64,000 bases of DNA from Sphingobacterium siyangense (GCF_007830445.1 NZ_VLKR01000014.1:62001-126000); one strand, 5' to 3'; shown: positions 8,140-18,143, numbered from the stretch's first letter. Notes: generated by a model not told the origin, from the letters alone. A program made the numbers and translations.

Positions 8140-8868
8140 ATGAACTTTTTTTTATCATCAGCACTAGCAACAACGCTCTTATTTGGTGCCACAGCACTGC
8201 AGGCCCAAACCAATATGAAAGCCAGTGACACGGAATATTATAGTCCTGTCCCTCCTACATTAACGATCGATCATGGTATTCCAAGCGATGCAATTGTCCT
8301 TTTTGACGGGAAGGATCTCAGTAAGTGGAAAAGTGAAAAAGGAAAAGCCAATTGGACTGTAGCCAACAACGTGCTCGAAGTAAAACCGGGAGCTGGAGCC
8401 ATTGAGACTAACGAACATTTTACCGATTTTCAACTGCATGTTGAATGGAAAAGCCCCGAAGTAATCAAAGGTGAAGGCCAAGGACGCGGCAATAGTGGAA
8501 TTTTCCTACAGGGCCATTATGAAATTCAGGTATTGGACAACAATAACAACCCAACCTATGTCAATGGTGGAGCGGGTAGTCTGTATAAACAACGTCCACC
8601 ATTGGCGCAAGTAATTGCACCGGACAAATGGCATGTATATGATATTATTTATAAGGCTCCTCAATTCAGTAAAGATGGAATATTGACCGCTAAAGGAACA
8701 GTAACAGTCTTACATAATGGAGTCGTTGTACAAAACAATACCCAAATCGACGGTACCACAGAATATATAGGACTACCTAAGCAGATAAGCCATGGCCCAG
8801 GCCCGATTATACTGCAGGATCACGGTGATTTGGTCCAGTTCAGAAACATCTGGTTACGTAAGCTATAG
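8140..8868 (+). CDS. DUF1080 (3-keto-disaccharide hydrolase-type) secreted protein
   Basis: 242 residues from the ATG at 8140, which begins a signal peptide (MNFFLSSALATTLLFGATALQAQ). The mature part is a single DUF1080 concanavalin-like domain: AIVLFDGKDLSKWKS at the start, NSGIFLQGHYEIQVLDN in the middle, and GPIILQDHGDLVQFRNIWLR at the end. Members of this family act on 3-keto sugars or similar glycosides in the periplasm; the substrate here is not known. A second DUF1080 gene lies at 63008. Confidence 0.9.
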   Translation: MNFFLSSALATTLLFGATALQAQTNMKASDTEYYSPVPPTLTIDHGIPSDAIVLFDGKDLSKWKSEKGKANWTVANNVLEVKPGAGAIETNEHFTDFQLHVEWKSPEVIKGEGQGRGNSGIFLQGHYEIQVLDNNNNPTYVNGGAGSLYKQRPPLAQVIAPDKWHVYDIIYKAPQFSKDGILTAKGTVTVLHNGVVVQNNTQIDGTTEYIGLPKQISHGPGPIILQDHGDLVQFRNIWLRKL

Positions 8869-8916
8869 GTTTGCAGCAAACAATTTTAGTTAGAAAAGCA
8901 ACAATTCTGTACTAGG

Positions 8917-8957
8917 TTTTATAGGGCTATTTCCCTAATTTAGCCCTATAAAATTTA
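8917..8957 (+). terminator. Hairpin terminator after the DUF1080 gene
   Basis: TTTTATAGGGCTA at 8917-8929 pairs with TAGCCCTATAAAA at 8941-8953 around an 11-base loop. The downstream T tract is short. Confidence 0.7.
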
Positions 8958-9113
8958 AAAACAAACGGAATGTAATGAGCTCCTTGCGCCATTAATTTCT
9001 TACCGCAATAGACTTAGAAGCCTTATGTGAGTGGATTAATGACACGCAAATAACCACTGGAATGGGCTCACTTATGCCGTTGAGTATAAACATTCACACA
9101 ATATTACAGTTTA

Positions 9114-11297
9114 ATGAAAAGAATTGCGCTATTCTTCTTGTTGGCAAGCTCCATCAGCAGCTATGCACAACGTAACCTCAATTTAGAAGAAACAGTATTT
9201 GGCCCCCGAACTTATGCCCCAACATCGATAGCCGGAGCATCGTGGATCCCAAAATCAAACAACCTCTCCTATCTCGATAAATCGTACCAGAACCTATTAT
9301 CCAAAAGCGCTTCCAATAACTGGAGCGAAACAAATCTCGTATCTAAAACAGATCTCGAAAAAGCACTAAAAACAGCTATCCCGAACGAAACATTTAGTTT
9401 GCGCGTATTTCCTTACGACTACAAATGGCGCGACGGAAATGCACTATTACTGCAAGTTGAAGGAAAAGATAAAACCTATACGGTAGCTTACAACATTAAA
9501 TCAAAAAATATTGAAAGTTTTATCGGTAATGACAACAAGGGAGCTAATCGCGAAGTCAGTTCGGATTTTTCAAAAATCGCCTATTTAGTAGACAACAACA
9601 TCGCAATTGTTGACAAAAACGGCAAAATTACCGCTGTAACCAACGATACAGACAAAGGGATTGTCAATGGAAGCGATTATACCCACCGTCAAGAATTTGG
9701 CATCAAGAAAGGAATGTGGTGGAACAATCAAAATGACAAACTGCTGTACTACCACAAAGACGAAACGATGGTTGCCAATTATCCATTACCGCAATGGAGT
9801 CCCAAAATTGCGGATATCAAATGGATCAAATACCCCATGACAGGCCAAAAATCAGAAGAAGTTTCTTTGATCGTTTACAATACCACCACAGGGCAAAAGG
9901 TAACCCTTCAAACCGGCGAGCATTCAGAGCAATATTTAACCATGGTTACATGGGATCCTTCTGGTAAATACATCTACGTCGGAGTACTTAACCGTGGGCA
10001 AAATGATCTTAAAGTCAACAAATATAATGCAGAAAATGGCTCCTTGGTCAAAACCCTGTTTGAAGAAACTGCGACAACCTGGGTTGAGCCAGAAAACCCA
10101 TTGACATTTTTACCAAACAAACCGGATCAATTCCTTTATCAATCCGATAAAGATGGCTATAATCAACTTTACCTCTATAACACGGAAGGTAATTTCATCA
10201 AAAAATTAGGCTATAAAGATATTGTCATGGAAGCATTCCTTGACTTTTCGGCTGATGGCAACAAAGTAAGTTACACGGGAGTCACCAACAACGGTTTAGA
10301 TCGCCAATTATTTGAAGTCGACCTAAAATCAGGGAAAACGGTTCAACTAACGAATGAATCGGGCATGCACCATGCTGCGCTAAGCAGCGATGGCAAGTAC
10401 ATCTACGATCAGTATAGTAATTTAAAAACACCAAATAAAATTCAGATCAAAGACGTTAAATCTGCTAAAGAAACAACCTTAGTCAATGCAGAGAACCCTT
10501 TTGCCGGAAAAATAAATGATCCTAAAATCGAATTTGTACAGTTGACATCCGCAGATGGAAAATACCCATTGACAGGACGTATCATTTATCCCAACGATTT
10601 TGATCCTGCAAAAAAATACCCCGTCATGTACTATTTATACGGCGGATCACATTCGCAGCTTGTTTCTAACAAATGGCTAGGAGGGGCCGGTTATTTTGAT
10701 ATGTATATGGCCCAACAAGGATATATCGTGTTCACCATGGACAATCGCGGCACAAATTACAGAGGCCGGGATTTCTATACGGCCACGCACCGCAACCTCG
10801 GTCAAAACGAAATGGCCGACCAGATGAAAGGAATTGAGTTCCTTAAATCAAAATCTTTTGTTGACCAACAACGCATGGGTATTTTCGGGTGGAGCTTCGG
10901 TGGTTTTATGACGACTTCCTTCATGCTACATCATAACGATATTTTCAAGGCTGCTGTAGCCGGAGGCCCTGTAATCGACTGGAAATTTTATGAGGTTATG
11001 TATGGCGAACGCTACATGGACACTCCACAAGAAAATCCCGAAGGTTATAAATTGACATCTCTGCTCACTAAAGCCGATCAACTGAAAGGAAGACTATTGA
11101 TTATTCATGGCGCACAAGACCCTGTCGTTGTACAGCAAAACAGCATGGAGTTTTTAGAAGCCTGTATTAAAGCCGGAAAGCAAGTAGATTATTTTCTATA
11201 CCCGACTCATGAACACAATGTAATGGGGAAAGACCGTATTCATATGTACGAAAAAATTGCTGACTACTTCAATCAACACCTCAAAAACCCATCCTAA
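9114..11297 (+). CDS. S9 family peptidase, dipeptidyl peptidase IV-like
   Basis: 727 residues with signal peptide MKRIALFFLLASSISSYAQ. The N-terminal part to about 470 is the DPP-IV beta propeller, with a YTHRQEFGI segment that fits the substrate-amine binding loop. The C-terminal alpha/beta hydrolase has Ser594 in GWSFGGF, Asp669 in HGAQDPVV and His701 in THEHNV as the likely triad. It removes N-terminal dipeptides, typically after Pro or Ala, from peptides in the periplasm. It is a single gene with its own terminator. Confidence 0.93.
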   Translation: MKRIALFFLLASSISSYAQRNLNLEETVFGPRTYAPTSIAGASWIPKSNNLSYLDKSYQNLLSKSASNNWSETNLVSKTDLEKALKTAIPNETFSLRVFPYDYKWRDGNALLLQVEGKDKTYTVAYNIKSKNIESFIGNDNKGANREVSSDFSKIAYLVDNNIAIVDKNGKITAVTNDTDKGIVNGSDYTHRQEFGIKKGMWWNNQNDKLLYYHKDETMVANYPLPQWSPKIADIKWIKYPMTGQKSEEVSLIVYNTTTGQKVTLQTGEHSEQYLTMVTWDPSGKYIYVGVLNRGQNDLKVNKYNAENGSLVKTLFEETATTWVEPENPLTFLPNKPDQFLYQSDKDGYNQLYLYNTEGNFIKKLGYKDIVMEAFLDFSADGNKVSYTGVTNNGLDRQLFEVDLKSGKTVQLTNESGMHHAALSSDGKYIYDQYSNLKTPNKIQIKDVKSAKETTLVNAENPFAGKINDPKIEFVQLTSADGKYPLTGRIIYPNDFDPAKKYPVMYYLYGGSHSQLVSNKWLGGAGYFDMYMAQQGYIVFTMDNRGTNYRGRDFYTATHRNLGQNEMADQMKGIEFLKSKSFVDQQRMGIFGWSFGGFMTTSFMLHHNDIFKAAVAGGPVIDWKFYEVMYGERYMDTPQENPEGYKLTSLLTKADQLKGRLLIIHGAQDPVVVQQNSMEFLEACIKAGKQVDYFLYPTHEHNVMGKDRIHMYEKIADYFNQHLKNPS

Positions 11298-11320
11298 AAC
11301 TTAGGGAAGCAAAAAAACTA

Positions 11321-11354
11321 AAAAGGCATCTTTCAATATGAAAGGTGCCTTTTT
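11321..11354 (+). terminator. Terminator of the DPP-IV-like gene
   Basis: AAAAGGCATCTTTC at 11321 pairs with GAAAGGTGCCTTTTT; one G-T pair and a T tract are present. Confidence 0.85.
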
Positions 11355-11415
11355 GGTTTTATAATGTACAATATGTATCTTTAATGACAACACTTTAACC
11401 GATTATCCGCAGGCT

Positions 11416-12021
11416 TTGAAAAAGAACATTCCTTTTACACTCATTATACTGCGCCTTGTCTTAGGCCTGCTGCTGTTGCTCTTTTACTGGCTCAAAGTGG
11501 ATCATTTTAAATGGTATGCAATTTCATTTCTTATAATCGGATTATTAAGTGACATATTTGACGGCATTATTGCCCGTAAGCTAGCTGTTTCTACCACGCT
11601 GTTACGCCGATGGGACTCCAGTGTTGATCTCCTGTTTTTTGCCTGTATTTCACTGGTAAGTTACCTGAGCTGTCCCCAATTTTTTCAGGATAATGCTACA
11701 TTGATTTTGATCTTGGTAGGATCAGAGATATTAACCTACATCATTAGTTTTGCAAAATTTAAAAAGGAAATTGCAACACACTCCATTGGAGCGAAGATCT
11801 GGACGCTGTTTTTATTCGCCCTTTTAGTCGAATTACTGCTACATTGCCAATCAACAATCTTATTTCAGTTAACGGTCTGGCTAGGCCTTCTTACGCGCCT
11901 GGAAATTATTGCTATTATCCTCACGCTCAAAAACTGGTCTAACGACATCCCAAGTATCTATCACGCTATCCAGCTACGCAAAGGAAAGGCGATCCTTAAA
12001 AACAAGTTGTTCAATAGTTAA
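11416..12021 (+). CDS. CDP-alcohol phosphatidyltransferase-like membrane protein
   Basis: 201 residues, mostly hydrophobic, with five to six membrane helices. The family motif is at 46-71: D46-xx-D49-G50-xx-A53-R54, then D67-xxx-D71. The second conserved Gly of the motif is Leu63 here, while all four Asp are kept. Such enzymes swap CMP on a CDP-alcohol for a second alcohol in phospholipid synthesis; the substrate is unknown. The start is TTG at 11416 because no in-frame ATG occurs near the N-terminus. Its stop overlaps the stop of the convergent NodB-like gene by a few bases. Confidence 0.82.
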   Translation: MKKNIPFTLIILRLVLGLLLLLFYWLKVDHFKWYAISFLIIGLLSDIFDGIIARKLAVSTTLLRRWDSSVDLLFFACISLVSYLSCPQFFQDNATLILILVGSEILTYIISFAKFKKEIATHSIGAKIWTLFLFALLVELLLHCQSTILFQLTVWLGLLTRLEIIAIILTLKNWSNDIPSIYHAIQLRKGKAILKNKLFNS

Positions 12022-12989
12022 TGCGGCTCCTCATCCAAACCTTCAGATAAACTATATAATGTCCAATGTTTTGTTTTTATTGACTGAGATTCTGTCCGAA
12101 GCAATTGGATAAAATCCTGCACACCGAGTTCTTCATTCCCATTACCATGAATCAGAACAATACTTCCATTCTTGGCTTGCTGCCCTTTAGCCAACCATGC
12201 ATCCGAGCCAACTGCAATAAGACCATAAGACAACAGCCGTTCAATAATATTTCGATCTGAAACTAGGCCCGGACAACGAAAAAAAACGGAAGGCATAAGC
12301 CCATTTTTTAGCATCAATTTTTCATTCTCCAATACCTCATAATTTAGATTCGTATTTTTAGACAGCAGAAAATTGGACGTTAAAGGGTTATTATTAAAAA
12401 CATGGTCGTACGTATGATTGATCCAGGTAATCTTTACACCTTTTGTATCCAATGACTTTAGCCATTCCAGATCTGCAGCATGATTTAGCATCCATTTGCC
12501 CGAAACAGAAACGGCCAGTGGCAGGGTGCTATCAATTCCCTTAAACGTAACGAGAAGATCCTCAAAAATAGCTTTGTCCAAAGGTTTGTGTGAAGGACAT
12601 AGATCGATCGTCAAATTAATACCCGCCTCTTTGGGAAGTCTAAAATTCAGTCCCGCATCCTGTAAGTTATTTTCAGTTTTTCTGACCAAGGAAAAACAAC
12701 TTTCATATACCGAACCACTTAGACTTTTCGTAACCTGAGCCGCATCTTTGTACAGAACGCTTACCGATCGATCTCCTACTACACGCGTTTGCAATGTAGT
12801 AGGATCTACCGTTAAATAATATTTTACAGCATTTTTCGTGAAACTACGGATCCCCACCAAGGAATTATTATTTTCACGAAGGATTAACCACTCTGTTCTG
12901 TAGTTTTCCAAATTAGCATATGAAGCCTGTCCATAAGAGAATAGGACGCATACCAAAAATAGACAAACAAAAATGAGCTGTTTCATCAT
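12018..12989 (-). CDS. NodB-like polysaccharide deacetylase family protein
   Basis: 323 residues with a signal peptide (MMKQLIFVCLFLVCVLFSYGQ). The C-terminal two thirds match the NodB fold: NLTIDLCPS in place of TFDDGP, NHTYDHVF giving the H-xxx-H pair, FRCPG for motif 3, and VLIHGNGN near the end. The first motif has a single Asp, so metal binding and deacetylase activity are uncertain. The ATG at 12989 shares its A with the TGA of the upstream peptidase gene (TGATG), so the two are translationally coupled. Confidence 0.75.
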   Translation of the reverse strand: MMKQLIFVCLFLVCVLFSYGQASYANLENYRTEWLILRENNNSLVGIRSFTKNAVKYYLTVDPTTLQTRVVGDRSVSVLYKDAAQVTKSLSGSVYESCFSLVRKTENNLQDAGLNFRLPKEAGINLTIDLCPSHKPLDKAIFEDLLVTFKGIDSTLPLAVSVSGKWMLNHAADLEWLKSLDTKGVKITWINHTYDHVFNNNPLTSNFLLSKNTNLNYEVLENEKLMLKNGLMPSVFFRCPGLVSDRNIIERLLSYGLIAVGSDAWLAKGQQAKNGSIVLIHGNGNEELGVQDFIQLLRTESQSIKTKHWTLYSLSEGLDEEPH

Positions 12990-14557
12990 CAATTACCACT
13001 TGTTCTTTTTGACTGTAGATTTGTTGGCCATACCATCTGCTTGCCATCTTTATCGATTGGCAATATGATCTTTTCCCGGGAGACCAAAGTTGGTTCTTCA
13101 CAGGCTAGGTAAGTTAAAATCGCAACGATAATGGCGTTTTGTTTCACCTCATCAAACACAATCTTATCGTAGGTATCGCGATTGGTATGCCAGGTCACTT
13201 TACCATAATCCCAGGAAGTGGAAGAGAGCCCAAAGGCTGGAATTCCTTTTTGGACGAAAGAAGAGTGATCACTCCCTCCCGTCCCCGGCATGCCCGGAAA
13301 ACTGGTTTGGATTTCATTACGGAACTCTTCAGGCAAATATTGCAGCCAGCGGCTAATGTATTCGTAGGACTTTTCAAAACCACTCCCCCCGATACGGACA
13401 ATTCGCCCCGTCCCGTTATCCTGATTCCATACCACCTGTATATTTTTAGCGATCTCGGGATGGTCCTCGACAAATGCGGAAGAACCGTTCAGCCCCTGTT
13501 CCTCACTTCCCCAGTTACCGACCAAAATCGTTCTTTTATTTTCCGGATAAACCTTTCTTAAAATACGGACTGCCTCCATCATTGTAATCACCCCGGTAGC
13601 ATTGTCTGTCGCACCCGAAGCGCCGTCCCAAGAATCCAGATGTGCAGAAAGCACAACATATTCGTCCGGTTTTTCTTTTCCTTTGATCTCCGCAATACTA
13701 TTATAGGTTTTTGATATCCCAAGCTCCTTTGAATTTCCCTGTAGTGATACCCGAGGTTTGACCCCATGTTCTGCCATGCGGTATAACAGACCATAATCTT
13801 CCAATCCGACATTAAATACCGGAATCTGTTTAGACTTCGCATCAAAAATCCGTGTGATGCCTGGCAGCTCCGTCCAGTAGGAATCAATAACACCAACGGC
13901 TCCCGCATTCTCCAGGGCCAATGGCAATGTCCGACGGGTGCTTCCCGTGTAGGACATGCTGCCTTCCCATTTTTTCAACTGATCATTCTTTAAGGTTTGA
14001 TATTTTTCATAACCTTTCGGGGAAGCAGACTCCTTCCAGTTGGCATCAGATCTCCCCGACAGTGGATTCATCCCAATCAATACAATCTTGCCTTTAACTG
14101 TTTTAAGCCAGGACTGAAAATCAGATTTGGAGCTAAACAAAGGCATAGCGACCACTTCTGCCTCGATCCCTTTCTCCTTCGTCATAGGACTAAAAGCCAA
14201 CTGTGTACCTTCTAAAGACTTTATTCTCGGATAAGTCATCGTCACTTGAGAAGTTCCCCGTTCCCAGGAACGCCATTCACCATAAGGCTCATTACGAGCC
14301 TGTGCTCCAAGCGCATTATAATTTTTGACAACCCAATCGTGCGCCTGTTGCATTTGTGGACTCCCGACAAGACGGGGGCCAATCATATCGACAAGCTCAA
14401 ACGCATACTTCTCCAATTGTGAATTTGCATTTGCCTCCTGCACAATTGACGAAACCATCGCGTCTTTATTTTGCGCAAAAATAGTTGGAGCGCTCAATAA
14501 TAGAAGTGCCAGCCCCAAAGATTTCATTCCATGGTATTTCATTGAATCTATCTTCAT
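12989..14557 (-). CDS. M28 family metallopeptidase (carboxypeptidase Q-like)
   Basis: 522 residues with a signal peptide ending LLLLSAPTIFAQ; a second in-frame ATG at 14542 (MKYHGMKS) is an equally good start. A protease-associated insert at about 140-290 precedes the M28 catalytic domain, whose zinc ligands are in SAHLDSWDGASGATDN, SEEQGLNGS, and GGSDHSSF near the C-terminus, with WHTNRDTYDK at the end. It is a secreted aminopeptidase or dipeptidase. It is the first gene of a two-gene unit with the NodB-like protein. Confidence 0.9.
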   Translation of the reverse strand: MKIDSMKYHGMKSLGLALLLLSAPTIFAQNKDAMVSSIVQEANANSQLEKYAFELVDMIGPRLVGSPQMQQAHDWVVKNYNALGAQARNEPYGEWRSWERGTSQVTMTYPRIKSLEGTQLAFSPMTKEKGIEAEVVAMPLFSSKSDFQSWLKTVKGKIVLIGMNPLSGRSDANWKESASPKGYEKYQTLKNDQLKKWEGSMSYTGSTRRTLPLALENAGAVGVIDSYWTELPGITRIFDAKSKQIPVFNVGLEDYGLLYRMAEHGVKPRVSLQGNSKELGISKTYNSIAEIKGKEKPDEYVVLSAHLDSWDGASGATDNATGVITMMEAVRILRKVYPENKRTILVGNWGSEEQGLNGSSAFVEDHPEIAKNIQVVWNQDNGTGRIVRIGGSGFEKSYEYISRWLQYLPEEFRNEIQTSFPGMPGTGGSDHSSFVQKGIPAFGLSSTSWDYGKVTWHTNRDTYDKIVFDEVKQNAIIVAILTYLACEEPTLVSREKIILPIDKDGKQMVWPTNLQSKRTSGN

Positions 14558-14780
14558 CTTTATATCATTATTTATAATTAATTGTTAACCAGCGAACACG
14601 ATCATCTGGAATATATTGAATTGTACATTCACGTTCCTATTTTGTTCACCTATAGCTAATTCAGAAACTCAAAGTTTCCTGTGATTGGTTTTTCCGAAAA
14701 TTACTAAAGAATATTTAAAAAAACACATTCATTTTTAATCAATTAAATAATATGCCCTTATTTAATTAAAAAGAGAACAT

Positions 14781-14813
14781 AAAAAAGCCTGAAAAGAGTC
14801 TTTCCAGGCTTTA
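14781..14813 (-). terminator. Terminator of asnB
   Basis: On the minus strand AAAGCCTGGAAAGA pairs with TCTTTTCAGGCTTT, followed by a T run. Confidence 0.85.
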
Positions 14814-14840
14814 CTAAATATAGATATGAGGGTTGATTAG

Positions 14841-16529
14841 TTACACTGCTTCCACTTTGGATTTTTCATAGCTCTCTTGGTGGACTGAGGCTACAGCTCT
14901 TCCAGATGGATCATTCAGATGCTGGAAAGAAGCATCCCAAGCCAAGGCCTCTGGTGTACTGCATGCGACAGATTTTACCGAAGGAACAGTTTGTGCCGCT
15001 GCTGTTGAAGGAAAATGGGACTCGAAAATTGTCCGATATAAAAACTCTTCCTTATTTTTCGGTGTGTTTATCGGGAAGCGCGTTGAAGCCTCTGCAAATT
15101 CCTGATCAGAAACTTTATTTTCAGCCTGCTCTTTCAAGGTATCGATCCAGCTATAGCCTACACCATCAGAAAATTGCTCTTTCTGGCGCCATGCGATGCT
15201 CTCCGGCAAGTAGTCTTCAAATGCCTTACGTACAACCCATTTCTCCATTCTTCCTTCGCGAATCATTTTATCGGAAGGATTGATGCGCATGGCAATATCC
15301 ATAAATTCTTTATCCAAGAAAGGCACACGTCCTTCTACTCCCCAGGCCGCAAGTGATTTATTTGCCCGCAGACAATCGTATAGATAGAGCTTTTTCAGCT
15401 TGCGTACAGTTTCTTCATGAAATTCCTGCGCATTAGGTGCTTTATGAAAATAAAGATACCCACCGAAAAGTTCGTCTGAACCTTCACCTGACAATACCAT
15501 TTTGATGCCCATTGATTTGATTACACGAGCTAATAAATACATAGGTGTAGAAGCACGTACCGTTGTAACGTCATAAGTTTCCAGGTGATAGATCACATCA
15601 CGAATAGCATCCAATCCTTCTTGGATCGTAAAGTTGATCTCGTGGTGTATCGTTCCGATATGATCTGCAGCTTTTTGTGCTGCAATTAGATCCGGTGCAC
15701 CCTTCAGTCCCACCGCAAATGAATGTAATTGAGGATACCAAGCATCTTCTTTATCGTCACTTTCAATGCGTTTGGAGGCAAACTTCTTCGTTACCGCCGC
15801 AATAACGGATGAATCCAATCCTCCGGACAGCAGTACACCGTAAGGTACATCTGACATCAATTGACGATGAACCGCATCTTCCAAAGCTTTGCGTAAAACG
15901 GCGATATCGGTCTCGTTGTCTTTTACGACAGCGTAACTTTCCCAATCACGTTGGTACCAGCGTTGCGGAGTTTTCCCAGCTTTGCTATACAAGTAATGTC
16001 CCGGAGGAAATTGTTCAATCGTCGTACAGAAACCTTCCAGTGATTTTAATTCAGATGCAACAAACAACTGTCCCTGTTCATCTTCACCGTAATATAAAGG
16101 GATAATACCCATATGGTCACGTGCAACAAAAAAGGAATCATCACGCGAATCATAGAGTGCAAATCCAAAAATACCATTTAATTCATCCACAAATGAGGGA
16201 CCTTTTGCTAAATATAAAGCCAAAACAACTTCAGAGTCACTTTGTGTAGAAAACGCATAATCAGGAAGGCTATTTCTTAATTCATGGTGGTTATAGATCT
16301 CGCCATTAACTGCTAGTACAACTTTACCATCCGGACTGTACAAAGGTTGACTTCCCGATTTGGGATCAACGATAGCTAATCTCTCGTGTGCCAACAAAGC
16401 TTTCTCACCAGTAAATATACCCGACCAATCGGGACCACGGTGACGAATACGTTTTGACATTTCTAATACTTGAGATCTCAATGAGCTTGCAGGTTGCTTT
16501 AATTCAAAAGCGCCAATAATTCCACACAT
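14841..16529 (-). CDS. asnB: Asparagine synthase B (glutamine-hydrolysing)
   Basis: 562 residues, close to E. coli AsnB in length. The N-terminal class II glutaminase begins MCGIIGAF with Cys2 as the nucleophile, and VNGEIYNH binds glutamine. The synthetase domain has the PP-loop SGGLDSSVIAAV and the later SGEGSDELFGGY. It makes asparagine from aspartate, glutamine and ATP in the cytoplasm. The gene is monocistronic between a strong terminator and a long AT-rich divergent region shared with a Crp/Fnr gene. Confidence 0.95.
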   Translation of the reverse strand: MCGIIGAFELKQPASSLRSQVLEMSKRIRHRGPDWSGIFTGEKALLAHERLAIVDPKSGSQPLYSPDGKVVLAVNGEIYNHHELRNSLPDYAFSTQSDSEVVLALYLAKGPSFVDELNGIFGFALYDSRDDSFFVARDHMGIIPLYYGEDEQGQLFVASELKSLEGFCTTIEQFPPGHYLYSKAGKTPQRWYQRDWESYAVVKDNETDIAVLRKALEDAVHRQLMSDVPYGVLLSGGLDSSVIAAVTKKFASKRIESDDKEDAWYPQLHSFAVGLKGAPDLIAAQKAADHIGTIHHEINFTIQEGLDAIRDVIYHLETYDVTTVRASTPMYLLARVIKSMGIKMVLSGEGSDELFGGYLYFHKAPNAQEFHEETVRKLKKLYLYDCLRANKSLAAWGVEGRVPFLDKEFMDIAMRINPSDKMIREGRMEKWVVRKAFEDYLPESIAWRQKEQFSDGVGYSWIDTLKEQAENKVSDQEFAEASTRFPINTPKNKEEFLYRTIFESHFPSTAAAQTVPSVKSVACSTPEALAWDASFQHLNDPSGRAVASVHQESYEKSKVEAV

Positions 16530-16575
16530 ATTATGAAAATTTTAAATATTTCGTTTTTACATTATGTTATTGACA

Positions 16576-16583
16576 CAAAGTAA
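16576..16583 (-). promoter_or_regulatory. Possible -7 box of asnB
   Basis: TTACTTTG on the minus strand, 47 bases before the asnB ATG. It resembles the Bacteroidota TAnnTTTG box with a one-base-shorter spacer, the same variant as seen before tamB and fur. No clear TTG is found 20 bases upstream. Confidence 0.35.
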
Positions 16584-16764
16584 AACAATTAAAAACTAAA
16601 TTCATAATGTTTTTTAATTTTTATTGTGTTTTTATTAAAAATAACTTCATAAACAAACAAAATTATCAACGAAATACTTATTTGTTTACAATAATCACAC
16701 AATAGATTAACAATTGATCTGCGGATTTATCGTTAAATTGACGTCATAATCAAATAACCAGGAC

Positions 16765-17340
16765 ATGGATCTAATTAGAACCTTCTATAGTGAGCTTGCG
16801 CTCACACCACAGGAATTAACGGCCATCACGGAGAAACACGAAGCCATAACCGTCAAAAAGGGCGATTTTATATTGACCAAAGGGCAGGTTTCAAATGCTT
16901 ACTACTTGATTGAGTACGGACTTACACGCTCCTTTTTACATGATTATGAAGGCAATGAAGTTACCATCGGCTTCTGTAGTGACAATGATGTTGTCATTGA
17001 AGTGGCTTCTTTTTTTCAACGCAATCCAACGGTGGAAAATATTCAGGCACTCATGGAAACCCGTCTCTGGAAAATAAAATTTGAAGATTTTCAGGAACTC
17101 TTTCATCAGATTCCTGAATTTAGGGAATGGGGCCGTTCCTGGATGGCTAAAGAACTTGTTCACATCAAAAATAGAGCTATTGCCATGATTACAGAACCTG
17201 CTACTGCCCGCTATCTACGCCTGATTAAGGAAAAACCAATATTGATACAGCAAGCCCCCTTAAAGCATATCGCATCTTATCTAGGTATCACCGACACTTC
17301 CCTAAGCCGTATTCGAAAGGAAATTGTCCATGGAAATTAG
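16765..17340 (+). CDS. Crp/Fnr family transcriptional regulator
   Basis: 191 residues: an N-terminal cNMP-like barrel (KKGDFILTKGQVSNAYYLIEYGLTRSF) and a C-terminal helix-turn-helix (IASYLGITDTSLSRIRKEI). The cAMP-binding Arg-Ser signature of Crp is not evident. The gene is divergent from asnB across 235 bp of AT-rich DNA, which may hold its sites, but no clear operator could be picked out. It is a distant paralogue of the regulator at 279. Confidence 0.87.
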   Translation: MDLIRTFYSELALTPQELTAITEKHEAITVKKGDFILTKGQVSNAYYLIEYGLTRSFLHDYEGNEVTIGFCSDNDVVIEVASFFQRNPTVENIQALMETRLWKIKFEDFQELFHQIPEFREWGRSWMAKELVHIKNRAIAMITEPATARYLRLIKEKPILIQQAPLKHIASYLGITDTSLSRIRKEIVHGN

Positions 17341-17371
17341 TCCTTTTTAATGAATAAAGAACTACTTTTTT

Positions 17372-17397
17372 AAATCTTGCCTTAAGGCAAGATTTTT
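17372..17397 (+). terminator. Perfect palindromic terminator
   Basis: AAATCTTGCC followed by TTAAGGCAAGATTT forms a 12-bp perfect stem with hardly any loop, then TT. It sits just after the Crp/Fnr gene. Confidence 0.7.
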
Positions 17398-17517
17398 AAG
17401 AAAACTTCAGTTTAATTTTACGAATGTACTCCCAAGCTATTTATTGTAGTCCCCTGGGAAGAATAATTGAGAAAAAGAACGAAAAGAAGTAATCATTATA
17501 TTCAAAAATTAGAAATC

Positions 17518-17979
17518 ATGGCAAAATTACACGCTTATCTAAATTTCAACGGAAACTGTGAAGAAGCATTCGATTTTTATGAAAAAGTCTTCAACACAAA
17601 GAACCCAGGCTACATGCGTTACGGAGATATCCCCGCTGATCCACAAATGCCACCTGTTCCAGACGAAGCAAAAAACAAAATCTGTCATACAGCAATTTCG
17701 ATCAATGGAGACAGCATGCTGATGGGTGCTGATGTCATTCCTGCTTTTGGTCAACAATACATTCAAGGAAACAACAGCTATGTCATGCTGATGTGTGAAA
17801 GCACCACAGAGGCAAAAACATTGTATGATGCATTAAGCACCAATGCAAAGGTGGTTGAAATGCCGCTCGGCGAAACATTCTTTGCCGAACTATACAGCGC
17901 TTTTCAAGATCAATTTGGCATTTGCTGGATGGTTTATTTTGGCGGAAATAAAGAACAAGATTGCGAAAGTAAGCCTTAA
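17518..17979 (+). CDS. VOC family protein (PhnB-like)
   Basis: 153 residues from the ATG at 17518 (MAKLHAYLNFNGNCEEAF); a TTG further upstream is unlikely. It has the PhnB/3-demethylubiquinone-methyltransferase-like form of the vicinal oxygen chelate fold: N-terminal LNFNGNCEEAFDFYEKVF, central HTAISINGDSMLMGAD, and C-terminal GETFFAELYSAFQDQFGICWMV. The activity is unknown; such proteins include glyoxalase-like and resistance proteins. A terminator follows at 18011. Confidence 0.85.
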   Translation: MAKLHAYLNFNGNCEEAFDFYEKVFNTKNPGYMRYGDIPADPQMPPVPDEAKNKICHTAISINGDSMLMGADVIPAFGQQYIQGNNSYVMLMCESTTEAKTLYDALSTNAKVVEMPLGETFFAELYSAFQDQFGICWMVYFGGNKEQDCESKP

Positions 17980-18010
17980 GCCAGCGAAACAGTCCATAAT
18001 ATATTTGGCA

Positions 18011-18044
18011 AAAAAGGCGGTAACAACAGTTTACCGCCCTTTCT
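18011..18044 (+). terminator. Terminator of the VOC gene
   Basis: GGCGGTAA at 18016-18023 pairs with TTACCGCC at 18031-18038, followed by CTTTCT. Confidence 0.7.
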
Positions 18045-18143
18045 ATTTTCGATGACTTCTGCCTATTTACGCGATCTCAATTGAACCTGTCGCTACAGGA
18101 AGTCGTCTATTTCATCTCGGGCTTTCACCCTTCAGATGGACTA

